Source: Isoetes taiwanensis
Lineage: Eukaryota > Streptophyta > Lycopodiopsida > Isoetales > Isoetaceae
DNA length: 64,000 nt
Assembly: GCA_021234155.1 (NCBI GenBank)
Contig: JAJEKV010000107.1
Coordinates: 785,673 to 849,672 of the forward strand
Direction of reading: 5' to 3'
Part shown: piece after piece, positions 48,201-58,152 of the stretch
Layout: every line of letters begins with the position of its first letter
Numbering within the stretch: the stretch's first letter is position 1
Position numbers and translations under genes: made by a program
The notes under the pieces: generated by a model
Database searches by the model: none
Seen by the model: the letters and a program-made list of their open reading frames with translations, nothing else
Told to the model about the DNA's origin: nothing

Positions 48201-48310
48201 ATGGCCACAGACACAGTCCCGTGTGTGGACCCACACTTGGTTGGTGAGCTACCTCAGACCACACCAACCCATCCTGGGAAGGCCCAAACACACCAACCAC
48301 CGGTTGACCC
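48201..48310 (+). pseudogene. LINE A ORF1, 5' part, interrupted by copia
   Basis: ATG at 48,201 opens a Pro/Thr-rich frame that runs into the copia 5' LTR at 48,311. If the copia element and one copy of its GACCC duplication are ignored, the frame continues without a shift at 54,343 into Glu/Arg-rich ORF1 sequence (QAEPSGEDHEAGPPRKRPRA). ORF1 proteins of LINEs bind the element RNA in the cytoplasm and nucleus. The start is chosen as the first ATG in this frame within the proline-rich region; the true LINE 5' end is not defined. Confidence 0.6.
48306..48310 (+). repeat. Target-site duplication, left (GACCC)
   Basis: GACCC immediately before the 5' LTR equals the five bases after the 3' LTR (54,338-54,342). 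Confidence 0.9.
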
Positions 48311-49156
48311 TGATAAGTTTTCAGCTTGATAAGTCTGTGATGCAATCATGAGAAGCAGTGGCAGTGGTTGCATCCAGAATACATGTGAGCAGACAATGAT
48401 CCAGATGAACACAAGTTGCTGCATGAAACCTAAGTTGAATGATGACTCAAGCATTCCAATGTGCCTGCCTATGAGAAGCAGTGGCAGTAGGTCAGGCAAT
48501 CATGTAATTATCTAGGGTACAGTAATTGATGATAGGTTGCCAGTTAAGTGCCCAGTAAATTTCATCATTGAATATTGAGAACCTAATGTTATCACCATGG
48601 TGAAGGCTTGAAGAAGAAAGTGAATAAATTCGAAATTAAGATTCAATGGTTAAAAGGCCAATTTTTAGCAGAGATCCTGTGGGATATTGTGCACCCAGCT
48701 CGTTTCGCGCGTTTGTCCTATGGGATATATACCGGGATGAGAATTGGCCCGGATAGGAAAGTAGAAGTTTTCCTTAACCGCCGGATTGAAGATTATGTAA
48801 GAAAACATGGTGAACAAGGTGATACAGCGGTGCTTACGAAGTGGATCCGGCTGGGAAGAATGCATAAAGCTCAAGTCAATCGAAGCATCTGATGAATCGG
48901 GTCAATGCCCGATGAACAGTGACTGCATTATATGATTTTAAAGTTTTAAAGCCAATGGTTTATTGACCATTAGCGTTATTTTTCCTATAACATTGAGTTC
49001 AAGTTTACATTAGTGGAGATTAGAGACCATATTGTGCTCTCCACTAAATTTTCATTTGCACTACATGAGTTCATGTAGATCTTGAATTAGAAAAATCTTG
49101 CTAGGCATTTTGTCACTACACTTGTAATAATCACAATCTTGCCTCTAATTTCATCA
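48311..49156 (+). repeat. Copia 5' LTR
   Basis: Begins TGATAAGTTTTCAGC, ends TTTCATCA, 846 bp. It contains a GCCAATGG word at 48,951 and AT-rich sequence after it where a promoter could lie, and an internal 94-codon open frame. The CAG/CTG words here are intact. Confidence 0.95.
48608..48892 (+). CDS. Open reading frame inside the LTR
   Basis: The 94-codon frame starts MKKKVNKFEIKIQWLKGQF and includes HPARFARLS and NRRIEDYVRKHGEQGDTAVL. It is repeated in the 3' LTR at 53,791-54,066 (91 codons, one Tyr to Cys change, different end). Its residue mix looks like a real basic protein and it is GC-richer than the rest of the LTR. I recognise no family. It could be a captured host exon or a small accessory protein, or simply an open stretch in regulatory DNA. 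Confidence 0.35.
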   Translation: MKKKVNKFEIKIQWLKGQFLAEILWDIVHPARFARLSYGIYTGMRIGPDRKVEVFLNRRIEDYVRKHGEQGDTAVLTKWIRLGRMHKAQVNRSI

Positions 49157-49157
49157 G

Positions 49158-49170
49158 TGGTATCAGAGCC
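49158..49170 (+). other. Copia primer-binding site
   Basis: TGGTATCAGAGCC, one base after the LTR end, complementary to the 3' end of initiator tRNA-Met. Confidence 0.9.
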
Positions 49171-49179
49171 ATCTCAATC

Positions 49180-50036
49180 ATGTCTAGCAGATTTGGAGCA
49201 AGTTTGCTCAACACCATAGACGTATATAAAGGTGGTCCAGGATTTCAAATATGGAAGGATGCCATAATGCATGTTCTGGATGTGGAGGAGCTCTGGGAGG
49301 TAGTTGATCCAAATAGCTCAGTAGCAGCAGATGTGCTGACTAGAACAGCTTCCACAGGTTCAGTTGTTGGAGCTACAGGTGGCCAATCTGCAGGGGAAGC
49401 AAGCTATTTCTTGGCAGTGCGAGCTCGAGGCGCAGGTGCAGGCTCGGTACTAGTCTTGCCGGACGTTACGGAGGAGGTACTAGCAGGAGGAGGAGGAAAA
49501 ATCATTGCGAGGCTAAAGTCAAGGAAGCACAAGGTATCATAACTTGTAAGGTAAGTCCTGCTATACGTTTAAAGTTAAGGTCTTTCAGTCCCAGGGAGAT
49601 GTGGAAATTTCTTCTTAAGCACTATGAGGAGAAAACATCCTCTCAAATAGATTTATTGGAAAATGAATTAAGAAATCTAAAACTTAGAGAGGATGAAGAT
49701 GTGTCCGAATTTTTTAACAAGTTTGATAACTTGATTGCTGACCTAGAAGGGGCTGGTGTTGTGATATCTGAGAGAAGTCAGGTGTTGCAAATTTCAAGAG
49801 CAATAGGGGAGAATGAAACTCTTGCATTATTCATTAGAAATTCAAGCAAAAGTAGGGAGGAGGCAGAAGTCATGCTTAGGACTGAATGGAAGCAGAAGAA
49901 AGTATTGAGGCAAAGCCAAAATGAAGAAACCCCTGAAATATTAGTAATGAAAAGGAAAGGTAAAATAATTTGCTACCACTTGTCATAAAGAGGGGCATTA
50001 TAAAAGTGAATGTCCTAAATTAAAGAAAGAGTTTAA
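49180..50036 (+). pseudogene. Copia gag, frame-shifted
   Basis: ATG at 49,180 follows the PBS and opens MSSRFGASLLNTIDVYKGGP, then FQIWKDAIMHVLDVEELWEV, the start of a copia gag (UBN2/DUF4219-like). It ends at 49,542; a second frame from 49,599 carries the conserved gag helices (LENELRNLKLREDEDVSEFF, KFDNLIADLEGAG). The zinc knuckle near 49,970-50,060 is broken by small changes. The second gag copy at 59,006-59,120 shows two intact C-x2-C-x4-H-x4-C knuckles, and the differences fall at CTG and CAG (cactgtcatgaagcaggg there, cacttgtcataaagagggg here). Gag forms the particle that packages the RNA. An additional glycine/alanine-rich tail precedes the first stop. Confidence 0.85.
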
Positions 50037-52928
50037 TTGCTACAATTGTGGGGGAGAGGACATGCAGCGACCTCAAGTGCCCCACACAAAAAAAATTATG
50101 GTAAAACTTCTAGAGGAAGGGGTGACTCCAGCAGAGGAAGAGTAGGCAGAGGTAGAGGTGGAGGATATGAGAAAGCATACATTGCACAAGAAGAACAAGA
50201 GGCTAAGGCTAAGACTGAAACACAAGATGAAGATGAGGTAATAAGTGATTTTGCAGTTATCAATGAAAATGCATGTGCTAATAATGCTGATCATTTGATA
50301 GTTGATTACGGATTTGAAAGATCGATGAGTCAAAGGATCTTTGAAATCTTGAAGAAATTCTCCACTGCAAAATCAAGAAAAATACAAGTTGGCAATGGGG
50401 CTTTGCAAGATATTCAAGGAAGTGGACTTTTGCAGCTGAAGGACCTAAATGGAAATATTGTGAATATTGAAGACGTATTGTGTGTTCCAGGCATAATTAA
50501 AAATTTAATTTCAGTAAGCCAGTTATGTGATTTGGGATATAGGGTGACATTTGAGGCTGAACAATGTAATGTGTTTCTCAAAGATGAATTGAAGTTTTAT
50601 GCTAAAAGAGTTGGCAACTTGTTTGAACTAAGCAATCTTGTGCATTGTGGTGTAAATGCAATATCTGAAGTTGGAGCAGAATTATGGCATAATAGACTAG
50701 CACACACAGACTACAAGAAATTACAAAGTCTGCATAAACTAGGTCACATAGATTATTGTGACAGCAAAGCAAATCATATATGTGAAGGGTGTGCTCTAGG
50801 AAAATTCCACAGGTTGCCTTTTACTAAAAGACAATCAAAAACACTGCAAACACTGGAACTAGTGCACTCAGACCTGTGTGGTCCATTAAATATGAGAGGC
50901 AGAGGTAACAAAAGGTACTTCATAACATTTACTGATGACTACAGTCGAAAATGTAAAGCATATTGCTTGGAAAAGAAATCACAAGCTTTAAATGCATTCA
51001 AGCAATATGTGGCAGAAATGGAAAGGGAAACAGGCCATAAGCTAAAATGCATTAGATCAGACCGTGGTGGAGAGTATTTGTCAATAAAATTCAGAACTTA
51101 CTGCATTGCACATGGCATCAAAAGGCAATTAACATGCAGATACACTCCTCAACAAAATGGGGTGTCAGAAAGAAAGAACAGAACAATTATGGATGCAATC
51201 AGCTTACCAAATAGCCTTTGGGTGGAAGCATTACAAACTGCCATAGAAATTCAGAACATACTCCCTTCCTCCACACTTCATGGAAATATACCAAGCATTG
51301 TATGGAATCCTGAAGCAAAAATAGATTACATGAAATATAAAGTTTATGGTTGTTTGGTATACACTCATGTTCCTTCAGAATTGAGAAAAAAATTGGACAA
51401 TAGAGCTGAGATTGGATTTTTGGTGGGTTATGACAATGAAGCTAAAGGATATAGAATATATAATCCAGAAACAAAGACCATTATAATCAGTAGAGATGTT
51501 CTATTCAATGAAGGGGTGTTATATAAGCACAGATACAGAAAAGGGATAAAGGTAGTTCCTAAAATTGCAGAGCAAATGGCTAAATTTGAAACTGATGATA
51601 TAGATGATTCAGAAGAAATTGAACAGGTTATTCATAATGAAGAAGATGAGCATAATACACTGGAAAAGGCAGTGGAAGAAGAGAGTCAAGGTCATGCAGC
51701 AGGAATTGAACACCAAGCTCCTGAGGTAGCACAGGAACCAAGACAAGACATACATGAACCTATCAAAATTAGGAGGAAAAGGAAAACACAAGCAGAAAGA
51801 TTAATTGAAGAAGCAAAGTTAGAAGATAAACCTTATGGAAGAACTGAGCAAGGCAAAAGCAGACGTATTGAAGCAGTAGAGCATGAACAAATATTGGCAA
51901 TTCTAGAAGATGAAATTATACCACAAACTTTTGAAGAGGTCTTGGAGAGTGCAGATAAAGAAAAATGGATGGCAGCTATGAGAGATGAGCTTAAATCATT
52001 TGAGGACACCAAGACATATGAATTAGTAAAATCTGATGGAAATCAGAATATCATAGTGAGTAAATGGCTTTACAAAATTAAGAGTAATCCAGATGGCAGT
52101 AAGAAATTCAAGGCAAGATTAGTAGCTCAAGGCTTCACTCAGAAAAAGGGCAGAGATTATGATGAAACCTACTCACCTATAGTAAAGCTCACAAGCATCA
52201 GAATCCTATTGGCAATGGCAAATGCTCTAAATTTAGAATTGCACCATATGGATGTCAAAACAGCTTTTTTGAATGCAACTCTTGAGGAGGAGGCATTTAT
52301 GAAGCAAGCACCTGGTTTTGAGCAAGGGAAAAACATGATATGGAAACTAAATAGGGCTGTATATGGATTAAAGCAGTCACCAAGAGAGTGGTACCTTTGT
52401 ATGAATCAATTCTTGCAAGAACAGGGATTTGAGAAGTTGCAGAATGATGGCAACTTGTATAGATTTAAGCAAGGAGAAGAATACTGCATAATTGCATTAT
52501 ATGTGGACGACTGCATTATGATATCCAGCTCAATCAAAATTCTAAACACATGCAAGGATATTTTGAAGTCACGTTTTCAAATGGCAGACCTAGGTGAACT
52601 TAAAAAATTCCTAGGTATAGAGGTTGTGAGAAATAGAGAGCAAAAATGGTTAAGGCTGCACCAAGAGAAACATGTACAGAATATGCTCAAGAGATTCAAT
52701 CTGGCAGAAGCAAAGCCAGCAAAAATTCCAATGACCCCAGGACACAGGTTGGCCTATGTACAAAATCAAACTGAAGAAGACATTGCAGAAATGGAAAATA
52801 TTCCCTACAGGGCATTAATTGGATGCTTACTATACTTGGCCAATAATACTCGACCTGACATAGCTTATGCAGTCAACATACTGAGCAGGAGAAATCACAA
52901 TGCAAACGAGAGAACAACGGGAGGCTGA
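50037..52928 (+). CDS. pol: Copia pol polyprotein (protease-like, integrase, reverse transcriptase)
   Basis: A 963-codon frame. Residues 20-50 are the gag Arg/Gly-rich tail. Around residue 90 the aspartic protease signature reads IVDYG where copia has D-S/T-G; the changed base falls at an expected CAG. About 210-255 is the GAG-pre-integrase zinc segment (LWHNRLAH, CEGCALGKFHRLPF). About 270-390 is the integrase core (LVHSDLCGPL, FTDDYSRK, RSDRGGEY, TPQQNGVSERKNRT). About 640-880 is the reverse transcriptase (KWLYKIKSNPDGS, FKARLVAQGFTQKKGRDYDE, the metal-binding YVDDC box). About 915-955 is the start of the linker to RNase H (YRALIGCLLYLANNTRPDIA). Between integrase motifs a short deletion follows RTIMDA. 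The frame ends at a CAG-context break (52,906-52,928). Confidence 0.93.
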   Translation: MLQLWGRGHAATSSAPHKKNYGKTSRGRGDSSRGRVGRGRGGGYEKAYIAQEEQEAKAKTETQDEDEVISDFAVINENACANNADHLIVDYGFERSMSQRIFEILKKFSTAKSRKIQVGNGALQDIQGSGLLQLKDLNGNIVNIEDVLCVPGIIKNLISVSQLCDLGYRVTFEAEQCNVFLKDELKFYAKRVGNLFELSNLVHCGVNAISEVGAELWHNRLAHTDYKKLQSLHKLGHIDYCDSKANHICEGCALGKFHRLPFTKRQSKTLQTLELVHSDLCGPLNMRGRGNKRYFITFTDDYSRKCKAYCLEKKSQALNAFKQYVAEMERETGHKLKCIRSDRGGEYLSIKFRTYCIAHGIKRQLTCRYTPQQNGVSERKNRTIMDAISLPNSLWVEALQTAIEIQNILPSSTLHGNIPSIVWNPEAKIDYMKYKVYGCLVYTHVPSELRKKLDNRAEIGFLVGYDNEAKGYRIYNPETKTIIISRDVLFNEGVLYKHRYRKGIKVVPKIAEQMAKFETDDIDDSEEIEQVIHNEEDEHNTLEKAVEEESQGHAAGIEHQAPEVAQEPRQDIHEPIKIRRKRKTQAERLIEEAKLEDKPYGRTEQGKSRRIEAVEHEQILAILEDEIIPQTFEEVLESADKEKWMAAMRDELKSFEDTKTYELVKSDGNQNIIVSKWLYKIKSNPDGSKKFKARLVAQGFTQKKGRDYDETYSPIVKLTSIRILLAMANALNLELHHMDVKTAFLNATLEEEAFMKQAPGFEQGKNMIWKLNRAVYGLKQSPREWYLCMNQFLQEQGFEKLQNDGNLYRFKQGEEYCIIALYVDDCIMISSSIKILNTCKDILKSRFQMADLGELKKFLGIEVVRNREQKWLRLHQEKHVQNMLKRFNLAEAKPAKIPMTPGHRLAYVQNQTEEDIAEMENIPYRALIGCLLYLANNTRPDIAYAVNILSRRNHNANERTTGG

Positions 52929-53480
52929 CTAAAACGAGTTTCGAAATATCTCAAAGGCACTCAAGAACATGGTATTTGTTTCAATTCAGAAAATCTAATC
53001 ATGAAATGCTATAGTGATGCAGATTGGGGAGGGGACTTACATACAAGAAGATCAACTTCAGGGTATGCAATATTTCTTGGAGGAGGAGTGATCTCTTGGA
53101 GATGTAAAAGACAAGCTGCGATGGGTAATGAGCTCGGTGAAGCGGAATATGCATCACCGCATTAGTGGCCAAAGAAGTAGTATGGCTAAGAAGGCTGTTA
53201 AATGAGTTGTATTGTGAACAAATAGAACCTAATCGACATCCGGGACGGATAGTCAAAGCCGCATAGCAATTGTGAAGAATCACGTGCATCATGACGAGGG
53301 ACCAAACATATTGAATTAAGTATGCATTTCATAAGAGATCTTGCTGACAAAAGGATAATCTATATGAAGTATATTGAAACAAACAAGCAGGTTGTAGATA
53401 TTTTCACCAAGGCACTGCCAGAAAACAAATATGTGTACTTTAAAGGCAAGTTAAATGTGAGTAATTTACAGACTTATAAG
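52929..53480 (+). pseudogene. Copia RNase H region, broken
   Basis: Continuing in other frames, the sequence reads KCYSDADWGGDLHTRRSTSG near 53,005 with the copia RNase H 'sDaDWag....RrStsGy' motif, then ISWRCKRQ and, damaged, EAEYA (about 53,140) where copia has the catalytic Glu. Further on, 'DKRIIYMKYIETNKQVVDIF' and 'TKALP' near 53,345-53,420 match the conserved end of copia pol. Damage is concentrated at expected CAG/CTG words. Confidence 0.85.
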
Positions 53481-53492
53481 CTGAAGGAGGAG
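53481..53492 (+). other. Polypurine tract
   Basis: Purine-rich AAGGAGGAG directly before the 3' LTR, the usual plus-strand primer position. Confidence 0.8.
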
Positions 53493-54337
53493 TGATAAGT
53501 TTTCAGCTTGATAAGTCTGTGATGCAATCATGAGAAGCAAATGGCGATGGTTGCATCGAGAATACATGTGAGAGACAATGATCCGGATGAACACAAGTTC
53601 TTCGCATGAAACCTAAGTTGAATGATGACTCAAGCATTCCAATGTGCCTGCCTATGAGAAGCGAAAAGCGATTGGGTCGCAATCATGTAATTATCTAGGG
53701 TACAGTAATTGATGATAGGTTGCCAGTTAAGTGCCCAGTAAATTTCATCATTGAATATTGAGAACCTAATGTTATCACCATGGTGAAGGCTTGAAGAAGA
53801 AAGTGAATAAATTCGAAATTAAGATTCAATGGTTAAAAGGCCAATTTTTAGCAGAGATCCTGTGGGATATTGTGCACCCAGCTCGTTTCGCGCGTTTGTC
53901 CTGTGGGATATATACCGGGATGAGAATTGGCCCGGATAGGAAAGTAGAAGTTTTCCTTAACCGCCGGATTGAAGATTATGTAAGAAAACACGGTGAACAA
54001 GGTGATACAGCGGTGCTTACGAAGTGGATCCGGCTGGGAAGAATGCATAAAGCTCAAGTCAACTGAGCTACAGTAATCGGGTCAATGCCCGATGAACAGT
54101 GACTGCATTATATGATTTTAAAGTTTTAAAGCCAATGGTTTATTGACCATTAGCGTTATTTTTCCTATAACATTGAGTTCAAGTTTACATTAGTGGAGAT
54201 TAGAGACCATATTGTGGCTCTCCACTAAATTTTCATTTGCACTACATGAGTTCATGTAGATCTTGAATTGGAAAAATCTTGCTAGGCATTTTGTCACTAC
54301 ACTTGTAATAATCACAATCTTGCCTCTAATTTCATCA
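53493..54337 (+). repeat. Copia 3' LTR
   Basis: 845 bp, same ends as the 5' LTR. The first 200 bp are damaged at CAG/CTG (agcagtggcagtgg becomes agcaaatggcgatgg). The last 600 bp are nearly identical to the 5' LTR. It contains the second copy of the LTR reading frame at 53,791-54,066. Confidence 0.95.
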
Positions 54338-54342
54338 GACCC
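54338..54342 (+). repeat. Target-site duplication, right (GACCC)
   Basis: Matches 48,306-48,310. Confidence 0.9.
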
Positions 54343-55326
54343 CACGCAGGCAGAGCCCTCTGGGGAAGACCATGAAGCGGGGCCACCAAGGAAGAGGCCT
54401 CGGGCAGAGGGAGAGACGTCTTCCATGAAGAGGGAGGCCCGAGCCAAGGCCCAGTCGACCCGACCGGCCGGGCGGCCACGGGCAATCCGCCCGGTCGAAC
54501 CTTGGAGCCGCGATCCAGGCGAGGGTTGAGGCCCAAGTGCACGCCTTTGCGGGCCTCCCCGAGAGGTGGGAGAATATAACATCTCGGATGTTGCGCAGTG
54601 CAATTGGTGCCAAAAAACGAGCGTAATCACGTAATTGGAGGATCGCATTTAATAAAAGTGATGATAGCATCCACTTGCTACAATTTGATGATAGCAATAC
54701 CGCCAGAGCTTGCGGATATGAGGGGTGTGTAGACACTGTTGGCAGCTATGGAAGCTGGGGACTTGTGACAGGGAACCGATAGAGCAGAGACACTTTAACC
54801 TCGCCTCCGGATCCGTGCCGAGGTTGAGGAGGCTATGGCCCGCGACGAGGAGCACAAAGCCGCCCTGGCCGAGGAAGGTTGCGGAGGCCGCCATCGCGGA
54901 GACAAGGATTCCGGGCTGCTTTTGAAGCTAGCCGTGCAGAACCGGAGCCGGAGTAAGGATTTAGCACGAGATCGGGAGCTACAGGAGCTTCGGGCGGCCG
55001 TTGCCCAGCAAGGCAAGGGCCTCCATGCCGAGGCACATGAGCAACTCCGCCATTGCACGCGGGAGATGGCAAGACATGACAACGTCCTGCAAGAGCTGAG
55101 CTCCAGACTCCGGAGAACAGAAACCACAGCAAAGAACACACCAACCCCGCGAACCCACCAACCTACAGGACGTCAACCTGGAACACATGCTGCGGACACA
55201 TCGGACACGCCCGGGCACACCACCACGGCCCAGAGCCCACGCCTATGCCTCGCCCACCTCAACCAACAACGCAGTGCGGCCCCCCCAAACTCCGGTGAAC
55301 AGAGGCGGGGAGCCGCAATGTGGTAG
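54343..55326 (+). pseudogene. LINE A ORF1, 3' part with coiled coil
   Basis: After the insertion site the frame runs through Arg/Pro-rich sequence to 54,529. After shifts, the frame 54,835-55,326 has a charged helical stretch (RDRELQELRAAVAQQGKGLH, then HDNVLQELSSRLRRTE) typical of the trimerising coiled coil of LINE ORF1 proteins, followed by a Thr/Pro/His-rich tail. It binds element RNA in known LINEs. No RRM or zinc knuckle was seen. Confidence 0.65.
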
Positions 55327-55811
55327 TCGAGGAGCTGGCGGAGGAGTCGGGAGAACATCTCACTTTCGGACTCGGAGACCACGGATCTTGGACGGATGAT
55401 GTTCCCGACACGTGACCATTGGAAAGGCGGTCGTCATGGAATTGGCCACTTGTCGCCCGGTGGTCATCTTCTCGGTTGAGAGCGTGCAGGCGGGTGGCCA
55501 TCCCGGTCGAGGGCGGAAGTTGAAGGGGACGGCTCATGCGTTGACCGGGACTTGACCCCAAAGACAAAGAAGAGACCAAGGCGTGAGCTGGCCAAAGTCG
55601 AGGACTGCCGCAGACATGGAGGCGGCGGGGCTGGTCGGGGAAGGATGAGAATTCAGCAGCCCAAACAGGGATGCAGGCACTCCGGCCCCTCGAGTCCCCT
55701 CTGAGGGGGCCCCAGCGGCACAGGCATCCACATCTTCCGCTCCCCCTGGGACCACCACTACCACCGGACCTGAAGTGGCGATGCATGCCACTAAATAGGG
55801 ATCGTGCCTCA

Positions 55812-56888
55812 CCGGTGGTATCACGGAATTGCCGGTGGCTTTCCATGGCGAAGGGGACTTGATCTCAATTCGTCGCCGCCATGGACATGGACCTTATCTT
55901 CCTCATGGAAACATGGGAACATCTTTGGTCACAGCTACCGATTTGCCGGGGATACCAGCGCTACTCCGTCTTCAATGAGTGCACCGGGAAACGAGGACAC
56001 GGAGGAATTGCGTGTTACTACCAGACAGCCTTGGCCCAATCGGTCTCCCTGTGCAAGGCAGACAGGCACAACAGATACCTGTGGGTACGAGTGCAGAACA
56101 GCGATGGCAGCCCTCTCTTTGTGGCGGCTTGCTACTTCCCACATGCTGAGAGCAACTTTTACCACACGCACTTGGATGTGGACAGGCAGGAGCCCTATGT
56201 CGATCTATATGATGACATCTGGCCGAGCATGAACAATTGGGCAAGGTCATGTTGCTTGGAGATTTCAATGCGCACAGGGGCAGAGCAGATCCCAAAATTC
56301 GCACCTCTAGCTGAGGATGTGTTGCAAATGGACCCCGCAGAGATGGTTTGGCCAAGGGCGTCAGATGACAGCCAGGTGACACGGTATGGCCGGCAGCTGC
56401 TGTTGCTGGGCAGTATCTTTGACCTGGTCATTTGCAATGGGTTGGGCACGATGGCCATCCTCCGGCCGCTTCACTTTGTAGACGTGAGAACGGGGGGCGG
56501 CACCAGTGTGGTGGATTACGTGCTAGCAGACGAGCAATGCCTACACTTGATCACTCGCTTCAGTGTCGGGACAGGTGGCCGGGACGAGGAAGTAGACTCC
56601 GACCATCAGCCCCTGTTCTTGCAGATAGATTGGCAGGCCAACCGAGCACCCATTGCCCCAACACCACATGTACCACGGTTGCGTCTGGACTATGATCATG
56701 CGGCGATCTATGCGAGGATGCTTGAGCATGAGCTGCCGGGAGTGCTGCAACTCCCCACACTTCAACAGCAGACGCCCCCGGTGAACCAACTCCTTTCGAG
56801 GGTAGGGGGAGATGCTTTGGGAGAGGGCGCTCTCGGCGATCCACGGGGGCTGCAACCACCTTCCCGCAATCTTTGGTTCGATGGCTAA
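55812..56888 (+). pseudogene. LINE A endonuclease (EEP family)
   Basis: Starts around 55,812 with VVSRNCRWLSM, the damaged 'SWNCrG' motif. MDMDLIFLMETW (55,881) holds the catalytic Glu. RGHGGIACYY follows. In another frame near 56,245 VMLLGDFNAHRGRADP holds the GDFN motif. VDYVLAD (56,512) and DSDHQPLFLQI (56,597) carry the final SDH catalytic pair. The enzyme nicks target DNA so that reverse transcription can start. One frameshift out and back around 56,200-56,330 moves GDFN off the main 335-codon frame. Confidence 0.85.
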
Positions 56889-57179
56889 TGTCGGGAGCTG
56901 AAAGCGATGGCTCCGCCAAGTCTTTGGACCCCACCATTCGCCCGCATGAGCCGTCCGTCAATACCGCTCCTTCCCTCAAGACCAAGAAAGCGGGTACCTT
57001 GCGAACTCAGCAATGATGTTTGGTCTTCTAGACCGCCACCCTAGGGCCTTACGGAGAAAGGTCTTGAGTAAGCCTGCACATCCCACGGGGAAATATTACC
57101 CCAGAACAATGGGTGAGATACTTGCAAAGTGTTTGTATGACCCAATGGGAAGCCAGGGCACGGTACCTCATGAGCCAGA

Positions 57180-58146
57180 GGCCTAGCCAATCGGGTCATT
57201 CTTGAAGGGGATGTCATAATGGGCTGCAACGCCTCGCTAATGGGAAGGCGGCGAAGATTTGGATGGTATGCGGTGAGCTTCTCAAGTGGGCGGGCCCCCC
57301 AATGGTGCGGTTCTCACGGCACTCTTCAACAGGGCATTGCAAGAAGGCTTCCCCCCGCCTTTGGACTACCCGGTAGAGTTGTGCCCATATACAAAGCGGG
57401 ACCCCCCCATTGACCAACTATCGTACCATTATGGTTGATTCGTCTTTGCCAAGTTGCTTGTAGGGATTCTTGGCGGCGATTGACACTTTGGGCAGAGGGA
57501 TGGAGAAGTCGCGGGCTCGACGCATAGCGGGCTTCCGCCCAGGCATTCTACTATTGACCATATCTTCACTCTGCGAACACTCATAGAGGATAGCGAGAAT
57601 CGGCCTTGCGAGAATGCATGCTTGTTGCTTTGTGGATTTCGCCAAAGGCTTTTTTGACCACGGTGCCTCGGGATAAGTTGTGGGACGGATTGAGGCGACT
57701 AGGGACCCGTCGACTTGCGAATGCTATATCTGAGACTATCACGAGGCTTGCTCCGGTCGTCTCTGCTTGTCGGGGAGCCCGTTGTTAGTAGCATTGGGGG
57801 TGCGCCGGGGCTGCCCTCTATCCCGGCAGCTCTTCGGCTTGTACATTGACCAGCTAGAAGAATGGCTAGCTGAGCACGCGGGGAGCATTTCGGTTGATGC
57901 ACCACATAATCCGGCAACTCATATATGCCGATGATGTTGACTGCTTCGCATATACCCGAAGGACATACAGCGCCACACGGATGCTTTGGACACTACGCCA
58001 ATTCATTGACATGAGAGTTAACTTGGCCAAGACAAAGGGTGCTGCTGGTCCCATCATCCCGGCACCCACGCCTTCCCTCATTCACTTACCAGGGGCAGGT
58101 AGTGGAGGTGGCTCAGTCTTATAAGTATTTGGGCATTGAGTTTTCT
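57180..58146 (+). pseudogene. LINE A reverse transcriptase, broken and truncated
   Basis: Across frames: VVPIYKAGPP (57,380), NYRTIMVDSSLPS (57,416), AGFRPGILLLT (57,525, FRPGHST region), CCFVDFAKGFF (57,630, the first catalytic Asp region), GCPLSP (57,812), YADDV (57,928, the catalytic box) and KYLGIEFSTT (58,120). These match LINE C and LINE B. It would copy LINE RNA at the nicked target. The sequence stops 20 bp after the KYLGIEF motif. Confidence 0.85.
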
Positions 58147-58152
58147 ACTACC

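Larger units (their letters stand above)
48311..54337 (+). mobile_element. Ty1/copia LTR retrotransposon, structurally complete
   Basis: It has two LTRs (846 and 845 bp) that start TGATAAG and end TTTCATCA, a PBS complementary to initiator tRNA-Met, gag with a zinc-knuckle region, a 963-codon pol frame in copia order (protease-like, GAG-pre-integrase, integrase, reverse transcriptase, RNase H), a purine-rich tract before the 3' LTR, and a 5-bp GACCC duplication. It sits in ORF1 of LINE A, so it is younger than that LINE copy. The LTRs differ almost only at CAG/CTG sites and neighbours, which suggests recent insertion if those differences are artefacts. As read, gag is frame-shifted near 49,978 and pol ends early at 52,928, so it is not autonomous on this sequence. 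Confidence 0.95.
54343..58150 (+). mobile_element. LINE A (non-LTR retrotransposon), main part
   Basis: GC-rich, with ORF1, endonuclease and reverse transcriptase in order. It is interrupted on the left by copia and cut on the right at 58,150 in the C-terminal part of the reverse transcriptase (after KYLGIEFSTT), where copia sequence begins at 58,153. Same family as LINE B and LINE C. The QGCPLSPT-type RT and EEP-type endonuclease place it among endonuclease-bearing LINEs; I do not assign the clade. Several frameshifts as read. Confidence 0.9.

Noticed and set aside
48311-54337. RIP or ordinary cytosine deamination as the cause of the copy differences
   Set aside because: Changes are CAG to CGG/CGA, CTG to CTT, and small indels, not predominantly C-to-T or G-to-A.
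54190-54736. Minus-strand frames of 133-152 codons over LINE A
   Set aside because: They are opposite-strand shadows of GC-rich LINE ORF1 sequence and cross the copia LTR boundary.
55259-55846. 195-codon minus-strand frame
   Set aside because: Antisense to the proline-rich linker between LINE ORF1 and endonuclease; no independent motif.
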